A stretch of DNA of 57,424 bases from an uncultured Hymenobacter sp. (GTDB taxonomy: Bacteria > Bacteroidota > Bacteroidia > Cytophagales > Hymenobacteraceae). A program made the translations under genes and the position numbers. Positions within the stretch are counted from its first letter, which is position 1, and each line of letters begins with the position of its first letter. Shown piece after piece: positions 17,135 to 26,092 of the stretch. Under the pieces are notes generated by a model, which was not told where the DNA came from, ran no database searches, and saw only the letters and a program-made list of their open reading frames with translations. The stretch is from assembly GCA_913776615.1 (NCBI GenBank), contig CAJYPK010000008.1, forward strand, positions 1-57,424. The letters run 5' to 3'.

Positions 17135-19195
17135 TTACGCCTGATTTTTCTTCTTCACCATCGTCAGAATGGTCGCGACGGCGACGGTCTCGTTGGTTTC
17201 GTCCTTCACCGTCACGAGCCAGCGCACGATGCCTTTGGCGACGTCGTTCTCATCGCGCTTTTCCTGGCCGATTTTCTCTTTCACCGTGAGCGTCACGCCG
17301 ATGGTGGTGCCGGGATACACGGGCTTGGTGAAGCGGCACTCGTCGAGGCCGTAGTTGAGCAGCACCGGGCCTTTGCGCGGATCAACAAACATACCCGCCG
17401 CCTTGCTCAGAATATAGTAGCCGTGGGCCACGCGGCCCGTGAACAGCGTGCCTTCCAGCGAGGTAGCATCGACGTGGGCGTAAAAATTATCGCCCGAAAC
17501 GGCGGCGAAGGCGCTGATGTCGGCCTCCGTTACAGTGTGGCGGTGGGTGGTGTACGTTTCGCCGATTTCCAGTTCCTCGAAGTAGCGCTGGAAGGGATGC
17601 TTGTCGTACTCCACCGTCTTGGCCCCCGTCTGGTACACTTCAGTAATGGCGGTGAGCATGCTCGGCGAGCCTTGCAGGGCCACCCGCTGCATGAAGTGCT
17701 CCACGCCCCGGATGCCGCCCATTTCCTGCCCGCCGCCGGCCCGGCCGGGACCGCCGTGCACGAGCATGGGCAGCGGCGAGCCGTGGCCGGTGCTTTCCTT
17801 GGCCATTTCGCCGTTCAGCACCAGGATGCGGCCGTGGTGGGTGGCCGCGCCCAGCACAAACTCCTGGGCCGTGCGCGGGTCGTTGGTGGCCAGCGAGCAC
17901 ACCAGCGAGCCCTTGCCGAGATTGGCCAGCCGGGTGGCTTCGCCCAGGTTGTGGTAGGGCATGAGCGTAACCACCGGGCCGAAGGCTTCTAGCTCGTGAC
18001 TGGCTAAGTGCTCAAACGGGCGGTCGTTGCGCAGCACGATGGGCGAGATAAACGCACCCTTGGCCGCGTCGGCCCCGCGCTCCTTACCTAGAATGTCGAC
18101 GTTTTCGAGGTCGCCGTACACGATGGGCGTGTGCTGGGCGAGCTGGCGCACCTGCTGGCGCAGGCGCTCGGCCTGCTCGCGGCCGGCCAGCGCCCCCATG
18201 CGCACGCCCTCGGCCAGCGGGTGGCCGATGGTGGTCTGGGCCAGGGCTTTGCCCAGGGCAATCTGTACATCTTCGAGTAGCTCGGCGGGTACGATGGCGC
18301 GGCGGATGGCCGTGCACTTCTGCCCGCACTTGGCCGTCATTTCCTTGCGTACTTCCTTGATGAAGAGGTCGAATTCCGGCGTGCCGGGGTGGGCGTCGGG
18401 GCCGAGCACGGCCGCGTTGAGCGAGTCGGCCTCCAGCGTGAAGGGCACCGCCTCGCTGATAATGCGCGGGTGCGCCCGCAGCTTGGCCCCGGTAGCGGCC
18501 GAGCCGGTGAAGGTGACGACGTCCTGGTACGTCACGTGGTCGAGAATACCCTGGCCCGAGCCGACCACGAGCTGCAAGGCCCCTTCGGGCAAAATGCCGC
18601 TGGCGATGATTTCGCGTACCACGGCCTCGGTGAGGTAGGCGCTGGGCACGGCGGGCTTTACCACGGCGGGCATGCCGGCCAGCAGGTTCACCGCGATTTT
18701 CTCCAGCATGCCCCAGATGGGGAAGTTGTAGGCGTTGATGTGCACGGCTACGCCCTCGCGGGGCACCAGCAGGTGCTGGGCCATGAAGGTGCCGCCTTTG
18801 CTCAGCCCCACCGGCTCGCCCTCCACGTAAAACGGCTTGTCGGGAAACTTGCGCCGCAGCGAGGCATTGGCAAACAGGTTGCCGATACCACCTTCGATGT
18901 CAATCCACGAATCGGCCCGCGTGGCCCCCGAGCGGTAGCTCAGCTCGTAGAAAAGTTCCTTTTTCTCCTGCAGGTGAAAGGCCAGCGCCTTGAGCATGCG
19001 CCCGCGCTCGTGGAAGGTCATCCGGCGCAGGGCGGGGTTGCCCACGCGGCGGCCGTAGGCGAGAATCTGCTCAAAGTCAAAGCCTTCGGTGTTGGCCAGG
19101 GCGATAATCTCGCCGGTACTGGCATCGCGGAGTTCGTGGGGGGCGGCGGCGCCGGGCGTCCAGCGGCCGAGGGTGTAGTTTTCGAGGGTGAGCAT
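17135..19195 (-). CDS. paaZ: PaaZ: oxepin-CoA hydrolase / 3-oxo-5,6-dehydrosuberyl-CoA semialdehyde dehydrogenase
   Basis: Bifunctional cytosolic enzyme of the phenylacetyl-CoA pathway: it opens the oxepin ring and oxidises the resulting aldehyde. The 686 residues match the usual length. The aldehyde dehydrogenase domain (about 1-520) has Glu256 (LEADSLN) and catalytic Cys294 (CGQKCTAIRR). The C-terminal MaoC-type hydratase domain (about 545-686) has the SGDNFYAHVDA active-site segment with its Asp/His pair and GRVAHGYYILS. Both domains look intact, so the organism should not leak the toxic aldehyde. Placed after paaJ with a palindrome between. Confidence 0.96.
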   Translation of the reverse strand: MLTLENYTLGRWTPGAAAPHELRDASTGEIIALANTEGFDFEQILAYGRRVGNPALRRMTFHERGRMLKALAFHLQEKKELFYELSYRSGATRADSWIDIEGGIGNLFANASLRRKFPDKPFYVEGEPVGLSKGGTFMAQHLLVPREGVAVHINAYNFPIWGMLEKIAVNLLAGMPAVVKPAVPSAYLTEAVVREIIASGILPEGALQLVVGSGQGILDHVTYQDVVTFTGSAATGAKLRAHPRIISEAVPFTLEADSLNAAVLGPDAHPGTPEFDLFIKEVRKEMTAKCGQKCTAIRRAIVPAELLEDVQIALGKALAQTTIGHPLAEGVRMGALAGREQAERLRQQVRQLAQHTPIVYGDLENVDILGKERGADAAKGAFISPIVLRNDRPFEHLASHELEAFGPVVTLMPYHNLGEATRLANLGKGSLVCSLATNDPRTAQEFVLGAATHHGRILVLNGEMAKESTGHGSPLPMLVHGGPGRAGGGQEMGGIRGVEHFMQRVALQGSPSMLTAITEVYQTGAKTVEYDKHPFQRYFEELEIGETYTTHRHTVTEADISAFAAVSGDNFYAHVDATSLEGTLFTGRVAHGYYILSKAAGMFVDPRKGPVLLNYGLDECRFTKPVYPGTTIGVTLTVKEKIGQEKRDENDVAKGIVRWLVTVKDETNETVAVATILTMVKKKNQA

Positions 19196-19201
19196 ACGTT
19201 G

Positions 19202-19314
19202 AGCTATTAGCTACTAGTGGCTAGCCGTTAGCTTTTTAGGGGTGGGGTGGGAATAGAATAATAAGCAGAGCGGCGAGAGCTAATAGCTAGCAGCTAATGG
19301 CTAACAGCTAAAAA
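19202..19314. repeat. TAGCTGTTAGC palindrome, copy 1
   Basis: The gap between paaJ and paaZ is filled by an imperfect inverted repeat built from AGCTATTAGCTA and GGCTAGCCGTTAGC words on the left and GCTAATAGCTAGCAGC, GGCTAACAGCTA on the right. Confidence 0.8.
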
Positions 19315-19315
19315 C

Positions 19316-20524
19316 TTATACCCGCTCGATAATCACCGCGTAGCCCTGGCCCACGCCGATGCACATGGTTATCAGCGCGTAGCGCTTGTACTGGGCGTGC
19401 AGCTCCAGGGCGGCGGTATTGAGCAGGCGGGCCCCGCTCATGCCCAGCGGGTGGCCCAGCGCGATGGCCCCGCCGTTGGGGTTGAGGCGCGGGTCGTCGT
19501 CGGCCAGGCCGAGGGCGCGGGTGCAGGCCAGCGCCTGGGCGGCGAAGGCTTCGTTGAGTTCGATGAGGTCGATATCGTTCAGCGTGAGGCCGGCCTTTTT
19601 GAGGGCCAGCTGGCTGGCCGGTACCGGCCCAATGCCCATAATGCGCGGCTCGACGCCGGCCACGCCCATGCTCACGACGCGGGCTTTGGGCGTGAGGTTG
19701 TATTGTTTGATACCCGCTTCCGAAGCCAGCAGCAGGGCGGCGGCCCCGTCATTGAGGCCCGAGGCGTTGCCGGCGGTGACGGTGCCGCCGGTTTTGCGGA
19801 AGGCGGGGCGCAGCTGGGCCAGCCCGTCGAGCGAGGTGTTGGGCTTGAGAAATTCGTCCGCGGCAAACAGCACTGGCTCACCCTTGCGCTGCGGAATGGG
19901 CACGGGCGCGATTTCCTGGGCTAGCCGGCCGCGGCGCTGGGCGGCGGCGGCTTTCTGCTGCGAGGCCAGGGCAAATTTATCCTGGTCTTCGCGGCTGATG
20001 CCGTACTGGTCGGCGAGGTTTTCGGCGGTTTCGCCCATCGCGTCGGTGCCGTACTGCGCCTGCATCTTCGGGTTGATGAAGCGCCAGCCGAAGCTCGAAT
20101 CGGCCATCTGCGAATCGGTGCCGAAGGCCTTGGACGGCTTCGACAGCACGAAGGGCGCGCGGGTCATGCTCTCCACGCCGCCGGCCACGAACAGGTCACC
20201 GTCGCCGCTCTGAATGGCGCGGGCCGCCGCCACGCCCGCCGACAAACCGCTGGCGCAAAGCCGGTTGATGGTTTCGCCGGGTACGGAGTAGGGGAGGCCG
20301 GCCAGCAGGGCGGCCATGCGGGCCACGTTGCGGTTGTCTTCGCCGGCCTGGTTGGCGCAGCCCAGCATAACGTCGGCCACGGCGGCGGGGTCGGCGCCGG
20401 GCTGACGCTTCAGCAGCTCGCCGATGACGTGGGCGGCGAGGTCGTCGGGGCGCACGGTGGCCAGCGAGCCGCCAAAGTTGGCGATGGGCGTGCGTACGCC
20501 GTCGATGATATAGGCTTGATTCAT
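19316..20524 (-). CDS. paaJ: 3-oxoadipyl-CoA / 3-oxo-5,6-dehydrosuberyl-CoA thiolase
   Basis: Thiolase of 402 residues that performs both thiolytic cuts in phenylacetate breakdown, ending in acetyl-CoA and succinyl-CoA. The nucleophile is Cys90 ([12 protein letters not shown]), with His358 ([11 protein letters not shown]) and Cys388 (TMCIGVGQG) completing the active site. Of the degradative thiolases (PcaF/PaaJ group) it has the right length and the [16 protein letters not shown] segment. Neighbours paaI and paaZ make the paa role the best reading. Confidence 0.95.
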   Translation of the reverse strand: MNQAYIIDGVRTPIANFGGSLATVRPDDLAAHVIGELLKRQPGADPAAVADVMLGCANQAGEDNRNVARMAALLAGLPYSVPGETINRLCASGLSAGVAAARAIQSGDGDLFVAGGVESMTRAPFVLSKPSKAFGTDSQMADSSFGWRFINPKMQAQYGTDAMGETAENLADQYGISREDQDKFALASQQKAAAAQRRGRLAQEIAPVPIPQRKGEPVLFAADEFLKPNTSLDGLAQLRPAFRKTGGTVTAGNASGLNDGAAALLLASEAGIKQYNLTPKARVVSMGVAGVEPRIMGIGPVPASQLALKKAGLTLNDIDLIELNEAFAAQALACTRALGLADDDPRLNPNGGAIALGHPLGMSGARLLNTAALELHAQYKRYALITMCIGVGQGYAVIIERV

Positions 20525-20527
20525 TTG

Positions 20528-20609
20528 TTAGCTGTTAGCTATTAGCTGCTAGCTATTAGCCTTAGTACAGCAAAAAGCTGACAGCTAATAGCTAAGGGCT
20601 AACAGCTAA
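20528..20609. repeat. TAGCTGTTAGC palindrome, copy 2
   Basis: Fills the gap between paaI and paaJ exactly: TTAGCTGTTAGCTATTAGC on the left faces GCTAATAGCTAAGGGC and TAACAGCTAA on the right. Confidence 0.85.
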
Positions 20610-20611
20610 AA

Positions 20612-21046
20612 TTAAGAGTTCTCAATACTGGTGCGGTAGGCGGTGCCTTTGAAGATGGCCAGCCGCAGGCCGTTTTGGTTGCGGATGCCGACCTGGTAGA
20701 CGCCCACGCGGTGCTTGAGGCTTTCCTCGGTGGCTTCGACCGTGATGACGTCGCCGGGCTGGCCGGGCTCCAGGTAGTCGATGGTGACCGACAGCCCCAC
20801 GCTCTGGCGGCCGTGGGTGTTGCAGGCGATGGAAAACGCCGTGTCGGCCGCCGCAAACGTGACGCCGCCGTGCAGCATCCCGAAGCCGTTGAGCATTTCG
20901 GGCCGCACCGGCAGGCGCAGGCGGCAGTAGCCAGGCCGGATTTCTTCGATGATCACCCCCAGCCACGCGCTGAACGGGTCGCGCTTATTGAGCCAGTTTT
21001 GCACGGCCTGGCTGGCCTGGTCGGGGGCATTGGTGAGCGAACTCAT
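20612..21046 (-). CDS. paaI: PaaI: hydroxyphenylacetyl-CoA thioesterase
   Basis: Hot-dog fold thioesterase, 144 residues, the family length. It rescues CoA from dead-end CoA esters formed when the phenylacetate pathway stalls. Visible: FSAWLGVIIEEIRPGYCRLRL, the helix GFGMLHGGVTFAAADTAF with the conserved Asp, and TIDYLEPGQPGDVI. Its ATG overlaps the paaH stop codon (ATGA), so the two genes are translationally coupled. Confidence 0.95.
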   Translation of the reverse strand: MSSLTNAPDQASQAVQNWLNKRDPFSAWLGVIIEEIRPGYCRLRLPVRPEMLNGFGMLHGGVTFAAADTAFSIACNTHGRQSVGLSVTIDYLEPGQPGDVITVEATEESLKHRVGVYQVGIRNQNGLRLAIFKGTAYRTSIENS

Positions 21047-22203
21047 TGAGCAAGAAAATGTTGGTTGGACTCGGCCCGCCGGCGCAGCAGCACGCTGGCG
21101 CGGTAGCGGTCTTCGTGGTAGTCGTGGTAGAGGCCGTCGAGGGTGGCCAGCACGGTGGCCGGCCCCAACTCGTCGGCCCAGGCCAGCAGGCCCTTGGGGT
21201 AGTTGACGCCAGTGGTCATGGCCAGCTCCAGGTCGGCGGCCGAGGCCACGCGCAGGTACAGGGCCTCGGCGGCTTCGTTGATGAGCATGGCCAGCACGCG
21301 GTGCAGGATGCGCCGGCCCAGCTCGGGGTCGCGGGTGGGCGCGGGCTGGGCGGCGCCGGGGGCGTAGTCGTAGAAGCCGCGCCCGGCCTTGCGGCCGTAG
21401 TAGCCCGCCTCAAACAGCCGCCGCTGGGTAAACGAGGGCCGGTAGCGCGGGTCGTAGAAAAAGGCGTTGAATACCGATTCGGTGACCCGGTAATTGACGT
21501 CGTGCCCGATGAAATCCATCAGCGCAAACGGCCCCATGCGGAAGCCGCCGAGCTCGGTCAGTGCCCAGTCGATGGTGGCGACGTCGGCGATACCTTCCTC
21601 TAGAATTCGGATGGCCTCGCCGTAAAACGGCCGCGCCACGCGGTTGACGATAAAGCCGGGCGTGTCCTGGGCCAGCACCGGGCGCTTGCCCCAGCCGGCC
21701 ACCAGCGCCTGGACTTCCTCGGCCAGCCCGGCGCGGGTTTGCACGGCCGGAATGATTTCCACCAGCTGCATGAGCGGGGCCGGGTTGAAAAAATGAATGC
21801 CAACAAACCGCTCGGGCCGCTGGCAAGCCGCCGCGATGGCCGTAATGGCGAGCGAGGAAGTATTGCTGGCCAGGATGCAGTCGGCTGGCACAATGCTTTC
21901 CACCTGCTTGAAAACCTGCTGCTTTACCGCTAAATCCTCCACGATGGCCTCGATAACCATGCCGCAGTCGGCAAAGTCTGCCATCGCGGTAGTGGGGTGC
22001 AGCCGGGCAGTAGCCGCCTCGGCGGCTTCGACAGTTAGCTTGCCTTTCTCGGCCAGCTTGCGCAGATTGGCCCCGATGCTGGCCAGAGCCTTGTCGAGGG
22101 CCGCCGCGCTTTGGTCGAGCAGGCGCACTTCGTGGCCGGCAGCCGCCACCACTTGCGCGATGCCCGCGCCCATTGCGCCGCTGCCGATGATACCGATAAT
22201 CAT
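21043..22203 (-). CDS. paaH: 3-hydroxyacyl-CoA dehydrogenase of phenylacetate breakdown
   Basis: NAD-dependent dehydrogenase that oxidises 3-hydroxyadipyl-CoA to 3-oxoadipyl-CoA. The N-terminal Rossmann fold starts IIGIIGSGAMGAGIAQVVA; the catalytic His lies in VGIHFFNPAPLMQLVEI, and the C-terminal helical domain (GFIVNRVARPFYGEAIRI) is doubled, giving 386 residues, shorter than the E. coli form. Overlaps paaI by four bases. A palindrome separates it from paaG upstream. Confidence 0.92.
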   Translation of the reverse strand: MIIGIIGSGAMGAGIAQVVAAAGHEVRLLDQSAAALDKALASIGANLRKLAEKGKLTVEAAEAATARLHPTTAMADFADCGMVIEAIVEDLAVKQQVFKQVESIVPADCILASNTSSLAITAIAAACQRPERFVGIHFFNPAPLMQLVEIIPAVQTRAGLAEEVQALVAGWGKRPVLAQDTPGFIVNRVARPFYGEAIRILEEGIADVATIDWALTELGGFRMGPFALMDFIGHDVNYRVTESVFNAFFYDPRYRPSFTQRRLFEAGYYGRKAGRGFYDYAPGAAQPAPTRDPELGRRILHRVLAMLINEAAEALYLRVASAADLELAMTTGVNYPKGLLAWADELGPATVLATLDGLYHDYHEDRYRASVLLRRRAESNQHFLAQ

Positions 22204-22205
22204 TC

Positions 22206-22326
22206 AGGTGAAATGGTGAGATAGTGAAATGGTGAGGTGGTGAGTGGTGAAATGGTGAGCTAGTGAGTTTGTGGACGCGCTACTACTCGCCAACTCACCA
22301 CCTCACCACCTCACTATTTCACCATC
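22206..22326. repeat. GGTGAAATGGTGAG palindrome
   Basis: The gap between paaG and paaH is filled by tandem GGTGAAATGGTGAG / GGTGAGGTGGTGAG words on the left and complementary CTCACCACCTCACCACCTCAC words on the right, leaving a short loop of unique bases in the middle. The word repeats differ from all other families in the window. Confidence 0.85.
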
Positions 22327-23109
22327 TCACCGCCCGGTGAAAGTGGGTTGGCGCTTTTCGAGGAAGGCGGTGACGCCCTCGCGGTAGTCGGCGGTTTGGC
22401 CGGCGCGGAGCTGGTAGTCGCCCTCGGCGCGGAGCTGCTGGGTGAGGTCGTGGGTGAAGGTGTCGTTGAGCAGCTGCTTGGTGTAGGCCAGGCCCTTGGT
22501 GGGCAGATTGGCCATTTTGTGGGCCAGCTTGGCAACTTCCTGGTCGAAGCTTTCATCGGCGAAAGCCTTGTAAATCATGCCCATTTGCACGGCCTCGGCG
22601 GCGCTCACCTTGTCGCCGGTGAGCATGAGGGCGCTGGCCCGCTGCATCCCCACGAGGCGCGGTAGGAAGTACGTGCCCCCGCTGTCGGGCACCAGGCCGA
22701 TCTTGCTGAAAGCCTGGATGAAAGACGCCGACTCCCGGGCTACCACGAGGTCGCAGGCCAGTGCGATGTTGGCTCCCGCGCCGGCGGCCACGCCGTTCAC
22801 GGCCGCGATAACGGGCTTGTCCAGTTCCCGAATCAGCAGGATGAGCGGGTTGTAGTGCTTCTCCACGATTTCCGACACGTCGGGGGCCGCCGGGCCGGTT
22901 ATCTCGGCCAGGTCCTGGCCGGCACAGAAGGCGCGGCCGGTGCCGGTGAGTACCACGGCGCGCACGCTGGCATCGGCCTGGCACTCGCGCAGGCGCTGTT
23001 GCAGGGCCAGCGCCAAGGGTTTGTTGATGCTGTTGAAAACGTCGGGCCGGTTGAGCGTGAGGGTGGCTACGCCATCGGCGAGGGTGAAGAGCAGGGCGGT
23101 GTCGGACAT
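22327..23109 (-). CDS. paaG: PaaG: ring-1,2-epoxyphenylacetyl-CoA isomerase
   Basis: Crotonase-fold isomerase that converts the ring epoxide into oxepin-CoA. It has 260 residues. The segments AGQDLAEITGP, NGVAAGAGANIALACDLVVA and FSKIGLVPDSGGTYFLPR match PaaG: the classical hydratase Glu is replaced (GANIAL) and the Asp in VPDSGG is the isomerase residue. It stands between paaD and paaH and is separated from both by palindromes. Confidence 0.93.
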   Translation of the reverse strand: MSDTALLFTLADGVATLTLNRPDVFNSINKPLALALQQRLRECQADASVRAVVLTGTGRAFCAGQDLAEITGPAAPDVSEIVEKHYNPLILLIRELDKPVIAAVNGVAAGAGANIALACDLVVARESASFIQAFSKIGLVPDSGGTYFLPRLVGMQRASALMLTGDKVSAAEAVQMGMIYKAFADESFDQEVAKLAHKMANLPTKGLAYTKQLLNDTFTHDLTQQLRAEGDYQLRAGQTADYREGVTAFLEKRQPTFTGR

Positions 23110-23121
23110 AAGGTGGGAAAA

Positions 23122-23230
23122 TGTAGCGTAAGCTTTGGCTTGCGAGTGAGCGTAGCGAGCAGGGGCGTGAGCGAACGTCTACAAGCGCACTTGCTCGCTG
23201 CGCTCGCCGCAAGCTAAAGCTTACGCTACA
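23122..23230. repeat. GTAAGCTTTAGCTTGC palindrome, copy 2
   Basis: Arms TGTAGCGTAAGCTTTGGCTT.. at 23122 and ..AAGCTAAAGCTTACGCTACA ending 23230 are near-perfect inverted copies. The loop carries further GAGCG.AGCGAGC complementary words. It occupies the paaD-paaG gap. Confidence 0.88.
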
Positions 23231-23237
23231 GGCTGAA

Positions 23238-23750
23238 TCAGGCGTGGCATTTGAAGTAGTCGAAGGGCTCGCGGCAGTCGTCGCACTGGTAGAGCGCCTT
23301 GCACGCGGTGGAGCCGAATTGGCTGACCAGGTGGGTGTGCTCCGACTGGCAGAGCGGGCAGCGCACGGCGGTATCCTGGCCGAAGAGGTTGAGGATGTGG
23401 CCGGTCGCCGTGCCATCGACGGGCGGGGCGATGCCGTAGGCTTCGAGCTTGGCACGGCCGGCCGGGGTCATCCAGTCGGTAGTCCAGGCCGGGCTGAGCT
23501 GGTTGTGGATGGTGAGCTGGGGATAGCCCTCGGCCAGCAGGCGCAGCCGGATGTCGGTGGCGATGGCGTTCATGGCCGGGCAGCCCGAGTACGTGGGCGT
23601 GATGGTCACCGTAATATGCTCGCCCTCAACCGCCACCTGGCGTACGATGCCCAGGTCCAGGATGCTGAGCACTGGCACTTCGGGGTCGGTCACTTCCTCC
23701 AGCAGCTGCCAGATGCGGGCCTCGGTGGGGGCGGGCGCGGCGGTTACCAC
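23238..23750 (-). CDS. paaD: PaaD: maturation factor of the phenylacetyl-CoA epoxidase
   Basis: Member of the MIP18/SufT-like (DUF59) family needed for the ring-epoxidising complex, probably in iron handling. The GTG at 23750 overlaps the paaC stop as GTGGTAA and gives 170 residues, the usual PaaD length; the frame continues upstream through paaC without homology. Seen: IWQLLEEVTDPEVPVLSILD at the front, ITPTYSGCPAMNAI, and a C-terminal zinc-ribbon-like set of Cys: CPLCQSEHT, GSTACKALYQCDDC, FDYFKCHA. The start on the paaC stop suggests translational coupling. Confidence 0.93.
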   Translation of the reverse strand: MVTAAPAPTEARIWQLLEEVTDPEVPVLSILDLGIVRQVAVEGEHITVTITPTYSGCPAMNAIATDIRLRLLAEGYPQLTIHNQLSPAWTTDWMTPAGRAKLEAYGIAPPVDGTATGHILNLFGQDTAVRCPLCQSEHTHLVSQFGSTACKALYQCDDCREPFDYFKCHA

Positions 23751-24553
23751 GTCAGGCCGGGGTAAGTGCGTTGCAGGTATTGCAGCTCGGCCAGCAGGTA
23801 GCCCAGGTGCTCGGAGTGCCGGCCGGTTTTGCCCCCCAGCTGCGCCACGGGCGCGGTGGGTAGCGGCACCGTGGCCTCGGCCAGCACGTGCGCAACGTGG
23901 GCCTGCATGGCCGGCAGCAGCGCCGCGTAGTCGGGCACCAGGCCCAGCTCCTGCAACTGGCTTTCGTTGGGCGTGGGCGTAGTCAGCTCGCCGGCGAAGC
24001 GCCAGAGGGTGGCGATGGCCTTGTCGAGGCGGCGGCGGCTCTCGGGCGTGCCGTCGCCGAGGCGAATCAGCCACTCCGAACTCCATTTCAGGTGGTAGGC
24101 CGCCTCTTTCAGCGACTTCTCGGCGATGGCGGCCAGCCGGGCGTCGGGACCATTCTGCAAGCCTTTCAGCAGCTGATAATGAAAGTTATCGAACAAAAAC
24201 TGCCGCACCACGGTGTAAGCGAAGTCGCCGTTGGGCTGCTCCACGAGCAGCGGGTTGCGGTACTCCACGGCCGAGCGCAGGTAGGCCAGATCGTCTTCGG
24301 TGCGGCCGCGGCCTTCGAGCTCGGCGGCGTACTGGTAATAGCTGCGGGCCTCACCCAGCAGGTCGAGCGCGATGTTGGACAGGGCCAGATCCTGCTCCAG
24401 CACGGGGCCGTGCCCGCACCATTCCGACAGGCGGTGCGCCAAAATAAGGCTGGTGTCGGCGAGCTGCAACACGTACTGAAACAGCTGGCTGCGCAGCTCG
24501 GCCGGGTAGGCCGGCGCGGCCAGTTGGGCGGGCGAAAGGTCGGGCGTGGCCAT
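23744..24553 (-). CDS. paaC: PaaC: structural subunit of the phenylacetyl-CoA epoxidase
   Basis: Ferritin-like subunit that pairs with PaaA in the 1,2-epoxidase. It has 269 residues. Typical segments: LADTSLILAHRLSEWCGHGPVLEQD, ALDLLGEARSYYQYAAELEG, FDNFHYQLLKGL, SLKEAAYHLKWSSEWLIRLGDG and, at the end, RHSEHLGYLLAELQYLQR. It lacks the full di-iron ligand set of PaaA, as is normal. The gap to paaB is 5 bases, so paaB-paaC-paaD form a tight unit. Confidence 0.96.
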   Translation of the reverse strand: MATPDLSPAQLAAPAYPAELRSQLFQYVLQLADTSLILAHRLSEWCGHGPVLEQDLALSNIALDLLGEARSYYQYAAELEGRGRTEDDLAYLRSAVEYRNPLLVEQPNGDFAYTVVRQFLFDNFHYQLLKGLQNGPDARLAAIAEKSLKEAAYHLKWSSEWLIRLGDGTPESRRRLDKAIATLWRFAGELTTPTPNESQLQELGLVPDYAALLPAMQAHVAHVLAEATVPLPTAPVAQLGGKTGRHSEHLGYLLAELQYLQRTYPGLTW

Positions 24554-24558
24554 CGGGC

Positions 24559-24846
24559 TTACATGTGTTTGATGGATTCCGGCACGTCGTAAAACGTGGG
24601 GTGCCGATACACCTTATCGGCGGCCGGGTCGAAAAATTCGGCGGCCTCGTCGGGGTTGGAGGCGTGGATGTGCCGCGACTCCACCACCCAGATGCTCACG
24701 CCTTCGAGGCGGCGGGTGTAGACGTCGCGGGCATTTTGCATGGCCATCGCCGCGTCGGCGGCGTGCAGACTGCCCACGTGCTTGTGGTCGAGCCCCTGCT
24801 TGCTGCGGATAAAGACCTCCCAGAGAGGCCATTCGGAGTTATTCAT
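24559..24846 (-). CDS. paaB: PaaB: small subunit of the phenylacetyl-CoA epoxidase
   Basis: Ninety-five residues from the ATG at 24846 (MNNSEWPLWEVFIRSKQG), the family start; the open frame upstream is not part of it. Signature pieces are FIRSKQGLDHKHVGSLHA, NARDVYTRRLEGVSIWVV and FFDPAADKVYRHPTFY. PaaB bridges the PaaA/PaaC heterodimers of the complex. Confidence 0.96.
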   Translation of the reverse strand: MNNSEWPLWEVFIRSKQGLDHKHVGSLHAADAAMAMQNARDVYTRRLEGVSIWVVESRHIHASNPDEAAEFFDPAADKVYRHPTFYDVPESIKHM

Positions 24847-24875
24847 TAATAGTATGTTGAACTGGCGAAGCACAG

Positions 24876-24953
24876 TGTAACACCAAGCTCCAGCTTGGTG
24901 CGGCGCTTGGGGTTGCTCGCCGGGCTATCACCAAGCTGGAGCTTGGTGTTACA
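24876..24953. repeat. Nested CACCAAGCT palindrome
   Basis: Arms of 25 bases at 24876-24900 and 24929-24953 are perfect inverted copies. Each arm is itself palindromic (CCAAGCT-CC-AGCTTGG), so the DNA could form either one long hairpin or two short ones. It fills the paaA-paaB gap. Confidence 0.92.
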
Positions 24954-24970
24954 TTCCTTCGGGGATGAGA

Positions 24971-25924
24971 TTACGCCACCGCCGCCCGCTCTTTGCGCTT
25001 GGCGGCGTGGGCCAGCGCGGCTTCGCGCACCCAGGCCCCTTCTTCGTGGGCTTGCACGCGAGCTTGCAGGCGCTCGTGGTTGCAGAGGCCGTTGCCCTTC
25101 ACCACGTTCCAGAACTCTTCCCAGTCAACCTCGCCGAAGTCGTAGGCCTGGCGCTCCTCGTTCCACCGCACTTTTTCGTCGGGCACTTTGAGGCCCAGAA
25201 ACTCGGCCTGGGGCACCATCATGTCCACGAATTTTTGGCGCAGCTCGTCGTTGGTGAAGCGCTTAATGCGCCACTTCATGCTCTGCTCGGTGTTGGGCGA
25301 GTCGGCGTCTTTGGGGCCGAACATCATCAGGGTGGGCCACCACCAGCGGTTGAGGGCCTCCTGGGCCATCTCCTTTTGCACGGGGGCACCCTCGCAGAGT
25401 GTCTGCATAATCTCGAAGCCCTGGCGCTGGTGGAAGCTCTCCTCTTTGCACACGCGCACCATGGCCCGGGCGTAGGGGCCGTAGGAAGTGCGGCACAGCG
25501 GCACCTGGTTGAGAATGGCCGCCCCATCGACGAGCCAGCCCACGCAGCCCATGTCGGCCCAGCTCAGGGTAGGGTAGTTGAAAATGCTGCTGTACTTGGC
25601 CTTGCCCGAGTGCAGGTCGGCCAGCATCTGGTCGCGGGAGGTGCCCAGCGTTTCGGCGGCGCTGTAGAGGTAGAGGCCGTGGCCCGCCTCGTCCTGCACC
25701 TTGGCCAGCAAGATGGCCTTGCGCTTGAGCGAGGGCGCCCGGGTTATCCAGTTGCCTTCGGGCAGCATGCCCACCAGCTCGGAGTGCGCGTGCTGCGAAA
25801 TCTGCCGGATGAGCGTTTTGCGGTACGCCTCGGGCATCCAGTCTTTGGGCTCGATGCGGAGGTCGGCGTCGATGCGGGCCTGAAACTGAGCTTCGGGCGA
25901 GAGGTCGGGGGCGAGCGTTTCCAT
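24971..25924 (-). CDS. paaA: PaaA: catalytic di-iron subunit of the phenylacetyl-CoA epoxidase
   Basis: Catalytic subunit that adds oxygen across the ring of phenylacetyl-CoA. From the ATG at 25924 ([19 protein letters not shown]) it has 317 residues. The di-iron ligands are in [20 protein letters not shown] (E..H pair) and [15 protein letters not shown] (E..H pair). Other conserved parts are [25 protein letters not shown] and [18 protein letters not shown]. First gene of the epoxidase operon, with an operator-promoter palindrome 16 bases upstream. Confidence 0.97.
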   Translation of the reverse strand: METLAPDLSPEAQFQARIDADLRIEPKDWMPEAYRKTLIRQISQHAHSELVGMLPEGNWITRAPSLKRKAILLAKVQDEAGHGLYLYSAAETLGTSRDQMLADLHSGKAKYSSIFNYPTLSWADMGCVGWLVDGAAILNQVPLCRTSYGPYARAMVRVCKEESFHQRQGFEIMQTLCEGAPVQKEMAQEALNRWWWPTLMMFGPKDADSPNTEQSMKWRIKRFTNDELRQKFVDMMVPQAEFLGLKVPDEKVRWNEERQAYDFGEVDWEEFWNVVKGNGLCNHERLQARVQAHEEGAWVREAALAHAAKRKERAAVA

Positions 25925-25939
25925 AAGCGAACAACAAAT

Positions 25940-25955
25940 ACTAACAAACGTTAGT
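25940..25955 (-). promoter_or_regulatory. Probable operator and promoter region of paaA
   Basis: ACTAAC-AAAC-GTTAGT is an inverted repeat 15 bases ahead of the paaA ATG. On the minus strand a TTTG lies upstream of it and a TAGTATTTG downstream, resembling the Bacteroidota -33 (TTTG) and -7 (TAnnTTTG) boxes with the palindrome between them. The first 13 bases are identical to the site ahead of paaK. The style is that of TetR-type PaaR operators; no regulator gene lies in the window. Confidence 0.7.
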
Positions 25956-26007
25956 TTTTCCAAAGGTAAGGAAAATTTAGGGATTGCTCGCGCCCGTAGA
26001 ACGGAAG

Positions 26008-26084
26008 GGCACTCCGCTTGGCGTCCGGGTACGCTGGCCGTGTCAATTCAGCCTGGATTCCGCCCTCACGCCAAACGGAGTGCC
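26008..26084. repeat. GGCACTCCG palindrome near paaA
   Basis: Sixteen-base arms at 26008-26023 and 26069-26084 (GGCACTCCGCTTGGCG and its complement with one mismatch) lie between the AI-2E permease stop and the paaA promoter. Likely transcription end of the permease gene. Confidence 0.8.
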
Positions 26085-26092
26085 ACGCCGCT

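Noticed and set aside
19202..20609. CRISPR-like spaced repeats in the TAGCTGTTAGC regions
   Set aside because: Words are only 5 to 10 bases long, in both orientations, with no regular spacers and no cas genes.
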